Below, piece by piece: positions 1 through 4,711 of a stretch of 6,839 nt of DNA. Each line of letters begins with the position of its first letter. Within the stretch, counting starts at the first letter, position 1. This stretch comes from Pseudomonadota bacterium (GTDB lineage: Bacteria > Pseudomonadota > Alphaproteobacteria > Rhodospirillales > 2-02-FULL-58-16): assembly GCA_022567015.1 (NCBI GenBank), contig JADFHR010000176.1, positions 1 to 6,839 of the forward strand. The letters are read 5' to 3'. The position numbers and the translations under genes were made by a program. The notes below the pieces were generated by a model. It was not told the DNA's origin and made no database searches. It saw nothing but the letters and a program-made list of their open reading frames with translations.

Positions 1-148
1 AACCTTCGCCCAACGGGCCCGCATCCGCCTTCAACAAGATACGCGCCTTCAGAAGGGTGCGCGCCGCCGCCTTGCCCTTGCGGATCAAGCCCTTGAGATG
101 ATCCCGCTCCGCCGCGCTCAGTTCAACAACGTATCGCTTCTTTGACAT
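1..148 (-). CDS. IS630-family transposase, N-terminal part (runs off window)
   Basis: The leftward frame starts at an ATG (148-146) and stays open to the window edge, giving 49 codons. The peptide begins MSKKRYVVELSAAERDHLKG and continues with a Lys/Arg/Ala-rich helix and a KARILLKADAGPLGEG segment. That is the characteristic start of IS630-family transposases, the helix-turn-helix DNA-binding region that precedes the DDE catalytic domain. The catalytic domain lies outside the window, so whether the gene is intact cannot be judged. A purine-rich GGGGGCGAAG just upstream of the ATG serves as ribosome-binding site. The element's outer end is probably at 223, next to the TA at 224-225. Family assignment rests on recalled sequence similarity, and the specific IS name is not claimed. 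Confidence 0.85.
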   Translation of the reverse strand, partial: MSKKRYVVELSAAERDHLKGLIRKGKAAARTLLKARILLKADAGPLGEG

Positions 149-223
149 CTTCGCCCCCGTCAAAAAAATGTCGGCCGACAGAGCGAAGCATCAAAACCTT
201 ACGATTTAGTTGATACTGACCAC
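149..223 (-). mobile_element. Terminal non-coding end of the IS630-family element
   Basis: This is the stretch between the transposase start codon and the TA dinucleotide at 224-225. Read leftward from 223 it begins GTGGTCAGTATCAACTAAAT. This matches the terminus of the neighbouring MITE A (GTGGCCTGCATCAGCTAAAT) at 19 of the first 24 positions. IS630/Tc1-type elements insert at TA, often within CTAG, and here the end abuts a CTAG (223-226). The other end of the insertion sequence lies beyond the window, so its inverted-repeat partner cannot be verified. Confidence 0.6.
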
Positions 224-225
224 TA

Positions 226-489
226 GTGGCCTGCATCAGCTAAATTGTACCCCTACGACGGCGTTGCGAGGTTTCCGGCTAGGAGCGCGTCGCGCCTTGG
301 TGTGCATGCACCACAAGCGGCGCGCGACGACGTCCGGAAGCCTCGCAACGCCGCCCTTCGGGTCGCTTTTCCCGTTCCCTCGGGGCGTCGGGAAGGCTTT
401 CCGATGGGCCGCCATCGCCTGCGCCTCCCCTCCTACCGAGGAAACGGGAAAAGCGATCGTAGGGGTGCACTTTAGCTGATGCAGGCCAC
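226..489. mobile_element. MITE A: 264-bp miniature inverted-repeat element with TA duplication
   Basis: The left end (226-258) and the reverse complement of the right end (457-489) agree at 31 of 33 positions, and the first 19 bases (GTGGCCTGCATCAGCTAAA) are identical. The element is flanked by TA at 224-225 and at 490-491, each inside a CTAG, as expected for an IS630/Tc1-type target duplication. Inside are two independent long hairpins. The first pairs 260-278 with 334-352 (18 of 19 Watson-Crick, plus one potential G-U pair), around a near-palindrome at 297-316. The second pairs 363-382 with about 437-456 (about 19 of 20). No convincing gene lies inside; short open frames exist only because of the high GC. 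Similarity to the abutting IS630 end suggests mobilisation in trans by that family. Confidence 0.85.
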
Positions 490-491
490 TA

Positions 492-710
492 GTACCCTCT
501 ACCACAAAAGGATGGTACGCGTGACCGTCTTTTCGCGTCTTTTGGGTAGGACGCGTCGCGCCGGCGATGCGGGGCATCCACCCTCCGCAGCGGCAGCGCC
601 GCTGCCGGCGGAGGACGGGTCGTCAAGCGGCGCTGACGCCCGCCAAAAGGCGCGAAAAGCGACCCTTCGGGCGGCCATCGGGCATGTCATCCTATTATGA
701 CAGAGGGCAC
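492..710. mobile_element. MITE B: second, degenerate inverted-repeat element
   Basis: The left end (492-518) and the reverse complement of the right end (710-684) match at about 19 of 27 positions; both carry a CCCTCT near the tip and an AGGATG further in. Subterminal blocks also pair: CTTTTCGCGTCTTTTGG on the left (529-545) with CCAAAAGGCGCGAAAAG on the right (about 645-661), 16 of 17. A central GC palindrome lies at 584-612. No coding sequence is evident. A TA is present on the left but shared with MITE A, and no clear TA follows 710, so the outer boundaries are uncertain. The element is probably older than MITE A, which may have inserted at its left tip. Confidence 0.55.
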
Positions 711-816
711 CAGCCACTTGACTCAGGTCAAGGACTCCAGCCCCCAATTCGATAAGACTCGAGCCACTCGGGGGTCAATCCCCGAGGCTCGGTTCTCCGA
801 GTTCATTACCCTCTAA
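697..816 (+). CDS. 39-codon hypothetical frame or 3' remnant of a disrupted gene
   Basis: An ATG at 697-699 opens a 39-codon frame ending in TAA (814-816). The peptide is hydrophilic, with DSSPQFDKTRATRG in the middle and the end EARFSEFITL. I do not recognise it. The ATG and first codons lie in the right terminus of MITE B, so the natural start, if any, was probably upstream and has been replaced. There is no convincing ribosome-binding site. An intrinsic terminator starts 24 nt after the stop, which fits the end of a real transcription unit. Alternatively the region is non-coding RNA, since a strong hairpin (760-791) falls inside the frame. Confidence 0.25.
   Translation: MTEGTSHLTQVKDSSPQFDKTRATRGSIPEARFSEFITL
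760..791 (+). other. Stable 12-bp hairpin upstream of the terminator
   Basis: Bases 760-764 pair with 787-791 and bases 767-773 pair with 780-786, separated by a two-base bulge (765-766) and closed by the six-base loop GTCAAT. A further G-C and A-T pair can form outside it after one mismatch. The loop is not a tRNA T-loop. With the terminator 50 nt further on, this could be the 3' half of a structured small RNA. I do not recognise an RNA family. Confidence 0.4.
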
Positions 817-840
817 ACGTCATGTTTCCCTGTATATCTA

Positions 841-867
841 GCGGGGCCTCAGGCCCCGCTTTTTTTT
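841..867 (+). terminator. Rho-independent terminator, rightward
   Basis: An 8-bp perfect GC stem (GCGGGGCC at 841-848 with GGCCCCGC at 852-859) has loop TCA and is followed by eight T residues (860-867). The T run is only on the plus strand, so it ends rightward transcription arriving from the 711-816 region. The leftward Crp/Fnr gene stops 25 nt beyond it and gains no T-run from it. Its presence says that a rightward transcript exists or once existed here. Confidence 0.85.
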
Positions 868-891
868 GCCATGATGGGCCGTGAAAAGCCG

Positions 892-1623
892 TCACAGGTA
901 GCTCTCGGGTTCGATTTCCCGGAGCAGGCGCTTGAGGTCCGGCACCAGCACGGAACGGCCGGAAAAATAGGCGACGCCGTCCTCTTCCAGTTGCTTGATG
1001 GCACGGGACATGGTTTCCGGGCGGATGCCGATCATGGCCGCCAAATCCTGCCGTGCCAGGGGCAACTCCAACTCGAACGTGCCGTCCTCGCTGCTGGTCG
1101 CGTAGCGATCCTTGAGAACAAGCAAGAGGTGGGCGAACCGGGCGCGGACGCTCAGGGTCACGCTCTGCAGAATCCTCTCCTCGGCGGCACCCAGGTCCCG
1201 TGCCACGGTTTTCAGGAACTGGAGCCCGAGGGCGGGATTGTGTTCGAGCAAGGTCCTGACGGTTGCGCTGTCGACGAAGCAGATGGTACTCGGCTTCAAG
1301 GCTTCGGCGCTGGCCCCGTGGTCCTCGCCGACGAGAAAGGACCGGTAGCCAAGGGTGTCACCCGGGTAGGCCAGGCCAAGCAGAATGGAATTCCCGTCGG
1401 CATCGATCTTGCGGATGCCCACCATGCCGGTCTCGAAACAGTGGACACCGCGGCTCGGGTCTCCCTGGTGAAAAATGACCTCTCCGGGCCGGTATTCGCG
1501 GACGACCTTCGCTTTGTCGAGGAGGCGAAGTTCCTCATCGTTCAGGGCGCACCACTCCGCCCGATCCCGGCTTTGGCAGGTGAAACAATCCCGTCGGATG
1601 CTGGATGTGTTACACGCCCCCAT
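892..1623 (-). CDS. Crp/Fnr-family transcriptional regulator, FNR-like with N-terminal cysteines
   Basis: This 243-residue protein has the standard Crp/Fnr layout. An N-terminal cysteine segment is followed by a cyclic-nucleotide-binding-type beta-roll (about 28-125, with RPGEVIFHQGD and a PGDTLG segment), a dimerisation helix, and a C-terminal winged helix (about 185-240). The recognition helix carries E203, S206 and R207 (PETMSR), the E-x2-S-R signature that in FNR reads TTGAT half-sites. Cysteines at 4, 13, 16 and 25 plus C115 in the beta-roll resemble the FNR iron-sulfur ligand set. However, the spacing C13-x2-C16-x8-C25 is not that of E. coli FNR, so [4Fe-4S] binding and oxygen sensing are inferred. 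The ATG at 1623 keeps the full cysteine region and has GGGGCGA just upstream. The gene is monocistronic, with a long upstream region containing a candidate FNR box. Confidence 0.9.
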   Translation of the reverse strand: MGACNTSSIRRDCFTCQSRDRAEWCALNDEELRLLDKAKVVREYRPGEVIFHQGDPSRGVHCFETGMVGIRKIDADGNSILLGLAYPGDTLGYRSFLVGEDHGASAEALKPSTICFVDSATVRTLLEHNPALGLQFLKTVARDLGAAEERILQSVTLSVRARFAHLLLVLKDRYATSSEDGTFELELPLARQDLAAMIGIRPETMSRAIKQLEEDGVAYFSGRSVLVPDLKRLLREIEPESYL

Positions 1624-1970
1624 GGATTCGCCCCATCACAACCGCCCCGTTCGCCACACCTCCCCCGATTGTCGGCCGGCGCGCGCCGAACAGGACCATT
1701 TTTCCCGCCGCGCCACAAGAGTGTCATCTCAGGTACCGACGGCGACGTTAGCGCACTCCCCGTCCCCACACAACCTGACGCCTTTTACGGGCCGTCGGTT
1801 GAAGGGTGGTATGGTTTTCAGCGACGGTCTGGCCCGCCCATCTTGATCAACGTCAAGGAACAGGACCGGATACCGGCGCAAAGTGCCTGGTGGGGTTGTG
1901 TATTGGGAGGGAGGCCCCGCGAGAGTCACGCGATGGTACCGTATCCAGCCGCTCGTATTTTTTGTTGCCC
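1624..1970. other. Long intergenic region upstream of the Crp/Fnr gene
   Basis: I see no convincing gene here. The region lies between the leftward regulator and the 60-bp repeat array. It contains a candidate FNR box (1843-1856) but no strong sigma-70 promoter that I could place with confidence. Leftward, a GACAAT at 1673-1668 could be a -10 element, but no good -35 accompanies it. Rightward frames crossing the region are low-complexity and have no ribosome-binding sites. Confidence 0.5.
1843..1856. promoter_or_regulatory. Candidate FNR/anaerobox-type operator
   Basis: TTGATCAACGTCAA matches the FNR consensus TTGAT-N4-ATCAA at nine of ten informative positions. It lies about 220 bp upstream of the leftward Crp/Fnr-type gene, whose recognition helix is predicted to bind this kind of half-site, so autoregulation is plausible. 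It is also about 315 bp upstream of the 63-residue rightward gene, with the repeat array in between. I could not find a convincing -10 at the class II spacing on either strand, so the regulated promoter is not identified. Confidence 0.5.
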
Positions 1971-2150
1971 GCGGTCCCCGGGGGGACACGGGGGGTGTCC
2001 CCCCGGCAACGAAATGCGGGGGACGCCCCCGCGGCCCCCGGGGGGACACGGGGGGTGTCCCCCCGGCAACGACATGCGGGGGACGCCCCCGCGGCCCCCG
2101 GGGGAACACGGGGGGTGTCCCCCCGGCAACGACATGCGGGGGACGCCCTG
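1971..2150. repeat. Three tandem 60-bp GC-rich repeats with nested hairpins
   Basis: Units run 1971-2030, 2031-2090 and 2091-2150. Units 1 and 2 differ at 2 of 60 positions (1975/2035 and 2013/2073); units 2 and 3 differ at 3 (2045/2105, 2089/2149, 2090/2150). Each unit holds a 12-bp perfect or near-perfect stem (for example 1978-1989 with 1995-2006, loop GGGGG). A second 7-bp stem follows (2016-2022 with 2026-2032, loop ACG). The third unit carries one mismatch in the long stem and loses the second hairpin where the repeat ends. The 60-bp period is divisible by three, so open frames run straight through, but the proline/glycine-rich products look spurious. No T-runs follow the stems, so they are not classical terminators. 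Confidence 0.9.
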
Positions 2151-2169
2151 TTCTGCGGCGAGAACCCCC

Positions 2170-2361
2170 ATGACAGACGAAACCGAGATCAGGCTCACCG
2201 CCGAGCGATTCGTGGGACGCTTCGGAAAAGACGCGCCGCGCCAGGCAAAGATCCGCGCGAATGAACTGCGTGCCGCCGGTCACGTCGAGGAATATGACAT
2301 TTGGATGTCCATATACACCGAAGTAAAATCCCTGCTGGGTGAGGGACCGAAAAAGCGGTAA
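2170..2361 (+). CDS. Small conserved-looking hypothetical protein (63 aa)
   Basis: The peptide from ATG 2170 is 63 residues long, soluble, highly charged and predicted helical. It begins MTDETEIRLTAERFVGRFGK and continues with the pattern A-x2-A-x-I-R-A-N-E-L-R-A-A-G-x3-E-Y-x-I-W. That pattern resembles short alphaproteobacterial proteins of unknown function, but I cannot name a family with certainty. The normal amino-acid composition contrasts with the low-complexity frame upstream, which supports a start here rather than an N-terminal extension through the repeats. A weak GGCGAG lies about 10 nt before the ATG. The gene begins about 20 bp after the repeat array and ends 90 bp before the HU gene in the same direction, with no terminator visible between them, so co-transcription is possible. 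Function is unknown. Confidence 0.65.
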   Translation: MTDETEIRLTAERFVGRFGKDAPRQAKIRANELRAAGHVEEYDIWMSIYTEVKSLLGEGPKKR

Positions 2362-2434
2362 AGCGCCCGGTGTGCACATCACGGCTGGACGAACGGCCCG
2401 TATTGGGGTTTATTCGGGTTCTCTTTGAACCTGC

Positions 2435-2444
2435 AAGGGGGGAG
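2435..2444 (+). promoter_or_regulatory. Ribosome-binding site deciding the HU start
   Basis: The purine run AAGGGGGGAG ends 7 nt before the ATG at 2452. A longer in-frame start at the TTG at 2425 has no Shine-Dalgarno sequence, and it would add nine residues that are absent from HU proteins, which characteristically begin MNK. Confidence 0.75.
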
Positions 2445-2451
2445 ACCCACC

Positions 2452-2727
2452 ATGAACAAACAGGATGTCGTCGCGGCTGTGGCCAAAAGTTCCGGCCTCA
2501 GCAAGGCCAGCGCCGACGATGCGGTCGACGCGATTTTCAGCGCCATCACCGACGCTCTTAAAAAAGGCGAGGATGTTCGGCTGGTGGGGTTCGGCACATT
2601 TTCCACCCGCCGGCGGGCGGCCCGTCAGGGCCGAAATCCCCGCACCGGCGAAACCATTCAGATCCCGGCCTCCATACAACCCAAGTTCAAGGCCGGCCGG
2701 CCCCTCAAGGATGCGGTGAACGGGTAG
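2452..2727 (+). CDS. hup: HU-family nucleoid DNA-binding protein
   Basis: The product is a 91-residue DNA-binding protein, the usual length for HU, which binds DNA as a dimer and bends and compacts it. It begins MNKQDVVAAVAKSSGLSKAS, the standard HU helix pair. The bacterial HU/IHF signature VGFGTF...GRNPRTGE spans 45-67. The DNA-intercalating proline in the beta-arm is present as N62-P63, and the ending KFKAGRPLKDAVNG is typical. These arm and C-terminal sequences favour HU over IHF. Alphaproteobacteria often encode more than one HU paralogue, and I cannot tell which this is. It may share a transcript with the 63-residue gene upstream. A 100-bp gap to the next gene shows no strong terminator. 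Confidence 0.95.
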   Translation: MNKQDVVAAVAKSSGLSKASADDAVDAIFSAITDALKKGEDVRLVGFGTFSTRRRAARQGRNPRTGETIQIPASIQPKFKAGRPLKDAVNG

Positions 2728-2827
2728 GGCCGTTCGTCGATTCCGGTGAAGGCACTGCGGCCGTCCAGCGGGGCGGTTGCAGGGCTTGGTACCGCGACGG
2801 CGTAAATCCTGTGGGGAAAACCCCCGC

Positions 2828-4090
2828 GTGAAACGAGCGGTTCTGGTCGTCTGCGACGGCCTGCGCGCCGACATGGTGACGCCTGGGTTGACTCCCAACC
2901 TGGCGCGTCTGGCCGGCCGGTCGCGGGTCTTCGCCAGCCACCGCAGCGTGTTCCCATCGACGACGCGGACCACGTCGGCCTCGATCGCCACCGGATGCCT
3001 GCCCGGCCGGCACGGACTCGAAGGCAACTGCGTGGCCCTGGACGAAGGGGACGGCCTGTTCGCCATCTCGGCCGGGCGGCCGGATTTCCGCGACCGCCTG
3101 CGCACCGCCACGGGCCGAACGCTACTCGTCCCGACCCTGGCGGAACGCCTGCGGGAGCACGGCGGCGCCGTCGTATTTTCCAACGTGTCGGCCGGCGCCG
3201 CCCATTTCCAGGACCCGGACGGATACGGCGTCGTCTGTCACCGGCAGGGCTCGTTCGGACCCGGCCTCGAACGTCTGCCCGGGGACCAACGCCTGGACGT
3301 CACCCATGACGCCGCCGGCGATACGGCGATGACCGGGCGCTTCTGCGACGACGCCCTCGGCCGCCGCCCCGCCCTCGCGGTGCTGTGGCAATGCGAGCCG
3401 GACCACACCCAGCATGCCCGGCCGCTGGGGTCGCCCGAGCATCTGGCGGCCCTCGCCGCGGCCGACGCCAACGCGGCCACGGTGGCGCGCACGGTCGCCG
3501 GGCTGGAGGCGCACGGCGACGATGTGCTGCTCCTGGTGGCGTCCGATCACGGCCATGAGACCGTGGACGGGATCGTTCCCCTGGAGACCCTGCTTATCGA
3601 CGCCGGGCTGAAGGATGGCGACGGATCGTCCGACGTGGTCGTCGCCTCCAACGGCATGAGCGCCGCCATCTATCTTGCGGACGCGGCACGGACGCGCCGC
3701 GGCGCCATCGTGCGCTTTCTCGAGGGGCAGGACTGGATCGGCGAGGTCTTCGCCGGTCCCGCCCTGGCCGAGGTCGGCCACCGCACGGACACGCCGCTCG
3801 CCATCGCCCTGACGACGCGCAAGTCCGATGCGCCCAACGCCCACGGCGTGCCCGGCCTGAGCCATGCCATCGCCGATCCCCTGTCCGACGAGACCCACAT
3901 GGGCTGCGGCCAGCACGGCGGCCTCGGGCCGTACGAGCAGCACCCGTTCCTGTTCATCGTCGGCGGCGGCTTCGCGGCGGGAACGCGGTGCGAATCGCCA
4001 AGCTCGGCGGTGGACATCGCGCCGACCATCCTTAGCCACCTCGGCCTGCCGTTCGACGGCATGGACGGCGCCCCCCTGTCCCGGGACTGA
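2828..4090 (+). CDS. Alkaline-phosphatase-superfamily phosphodiesterase/pyrophosphatase-like hydrolase
   Basis: This 420-residue protein of the alkaline phosphatase superfamily is closest in layout to nucleotide pyrophosphatase/phosphodiesterases. The two-metal set is visible: D10 in the N-terminal strand (VLVVCDGLRAD), the probable nucleophile T46 in FPSTTRTTSASIATG, D191 and H195 in EPDHTQH, D239-H240 in SDHGH, and H362 in GQHGG. Such enzymes hydrolyse phosphate mono- or diesters via a phospho-threonine intermediate; the substrate cannot be read from the sequence. There is no signal peptide or membrane segment, so it is probably cytoplasmic, which is less usual for the superfamily. The GTG at 2828 is chosen because it starts right at the first core strand and has GGGGAAA about 10 nt upstream. 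An in-frame TTG at 2777 would add 17 unlikely residues. The gene converges with the lipoprotein gene. Confidence 0.85.
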   Translation: MKRAVLVVCDGLRADMVTPGLTPNLARLAGRSRVFASHRSVFPSTTRTTSASIATGCLPGRHGLEGNCVALDEGDGLFAISAGRPDFRDRLRTATGRTLLVPTLAERLREHGGAVVFSNVSAGAAHFQDPDGYGVVCHRQGSFGPGLERLPGDQRLDVTHDAAGDTAMTGRFCDDALGRRPALAVLWQCEPDHTQHARPLGSPEHLAALAAADANAATVARTVAGLEAHGDDVLLLVASDHGHETVDGIVPLETLLIDAGLKDGDGSSDVVVASNGMSAAIYLADAARTRRGAIVRFLEGQDWIGEVFAGPALAEVGHRTDTPLAIALTTRKSDAPNAHGVPGLSHAIADPLSDETHMGCGQHGGLGPYEQHPFLFIVGGGFAAGTRCESPSSAVDIAPTILSHLGLPFDGMDGAPLSRD

Positions 4091-4115
4091 CCGCCGGCGG
4101 GACCTCATTCAAGCG

Positions 4116-4493
4116 TCACAGGCGGACCGTATAGCCGCGTGACAGCAGGCAGCCGTCGATCTCCTTGATCTGCTTGGAGGAAACGACCAGGCCGCCAAGC
4201 GCGGCGCCGGTTGCGGCCCCGGCGGCGGCGCCGATGGCGGCTCCGCTTCCCCCGTCAAAGGGGCCGGTCGCGTAGAGCCCCAACACGGCGCCGACAAGGG
4301 CCAGAAGAATTGCCCCCCCGATAACCGGGGGCTCCTCGGCCACCTCCTGTCGGGCCTGGTCGCGGCACTGGGCGAGGTCGGATTCGTACGTCGCCTGATC
4401 GGCGCCCTTGAGGTCCACCGCGGGCTTGTAGAACTGGGCGCAGCCCGCCACGACAAGGCAGGCGGCGGTGCTCATCGCCACTATTCGTTTCAT
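4116..4493 (-). CDS. Glycine-zipper lipoprotein
   Basis: The protein is 125 residues long with a lipoprotein signal peptide: positive MKR start, hydrophobic stretch, and lipobox VAGC with C18 as the predicted lipidated residue. The mature part has a polar segment containing C43 (AQCRDQARQE). A glycine/alanine-rich hydrophobic zipper follows (about 58-103, alternating G-A-A-x-G), and then a C-terminal motif with C115 (IDGCLLSRGYTVRL). C43 and C115 could form a disulfide. The layout is that of envelope proteins with glycine zippers, presumably anchored to the outer membrane with the zipper packing in the membrane; no specific role can be assigned. The ATG at 4493 has GGGAGA 8 nt upstream. An upstream in-frame extension to 4691 would bury the signal peptide and is rejected. 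The stop lies 25 bp from the end of the converging phosphodiesterase gene. Confidence 0.85.
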   Translation of the reverse strand: MKRIVAMSTAACLVVAGCAQFYKPAVDLKGADQATYESDLAQCRDQARQEVAEEPPVIGGAILLALVGAVLGLYATGPFDGGSGAAIGAAAGAATGAALGGLVVSSKQIKEIDGCLLSRGYTVRL

Positions 4494-4510
4494 GACATGT
4501 CTCCCGGGGA

Positions 4511-4543
4511 CCGCGGGTGCGCAAGCGCGCCGACACCCCGCGG
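4511..4543. other. Imperfect hairpin in the leader of the lipoprotein gene
   Basis: CCGCGGGTG at 4511-4519 is nearly complementary to CACCCCGCGG at 4534-4543. The structure lies 18-50 nt upstream of the lipoprotein ATG on the leftward strand, just before its Shine-Dalgarno sequence. It could influence translation or simply reflect high GC. Confidence 0.3.
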
Positions 4544-4551
4544 CCCTCCAT

Positions 4552-4572
4552 CCGGCGGGACCGGCCCGCCGG
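4552..4572. other. Perfect 8-bp GC hairpin in the divergent intergenic region
   Basis: CCGGCGGG (4552-4559) pairs with CCCGCCGG (4565-4572) around loop ACCGG. It lies between the divergent lipoprotein and binding-protein genes. There is no T-run on either side, so it is not an intrinsic terminator. It could be an operator dyad or chance in GC-rich DNA. Confidence 0.3.
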
Positions 4573-4698
4573 GCCTTGACCGTGGGACCGGGGCCCGGAA
4601 ATTCAAAATTTGCGGAGTTCCGACGGCGCCTTTCGCCGCCCCTTCGTGTTACTGTGGTGAAAACCGGCCCGCCGCCGGGGAAAATGCCCACCGCCCGC

Positions 4699-4704
4699 AG
4701 GAGG
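4699..4704 (+). promoter_or_regulatory. Consensus Shine-Dalgarno for the binding-protein gene
   Basis: AGGAGG lies 7 nt before the GTG at 4712. This fixes the start codon and shows there is no room for an N-terminal export signal, because the next in-frame sequence begins directly with the first strand of the binding-protein fold. Confidence 0.85.
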
Positions 4705-4711
4705 ATTCGCC

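Noticed and set aside
756..795. A tRNA or tmRNA fragment (the hairpin resembles a T-arm)
   Set aside because: The loop GTCAAT lacks the TTCRANY T-loop, and no acceptor stem or CCA follows.
1971..2150. A CRISPR array
   Set aside because: The units are contiguous 60-bp direct repeats with no unique spacers.
871..2361. A 496-codon rightward frame covering the Crp/Fnr gene, the repeats and the small gene
   Set aside because: Most of it is the antisense shadow of the Crp/Fnr gene and then low-complexity repeat translation. Only the last 63 codons look like a real protein. The frame stays open because the DNA is GC-rich and the repeat period is a multiple of three.
1729..2382. A 217-codon leftward frame with proline/glycine-rich repeats
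   Set aside because: It is the opposite-strand reading of the 60-bp repeats and the small gene. Composition is low-complexity, with no domain and no ribosome-binding site.
4576..4604. A sigma-70 promoter for the binding-protein operon (TTGACC with a downstream AAATTC at 17-bp spacing)
   Set aside because: The -35 is good but the -10 match is poor, so it is not strong enough to annotate.
4494..4711. A TPP riboswitch upstream of the THI5-like gene
   Set aside because: The family name prompted a look, but no CTGAGA-type thi-box core is present in the leader.
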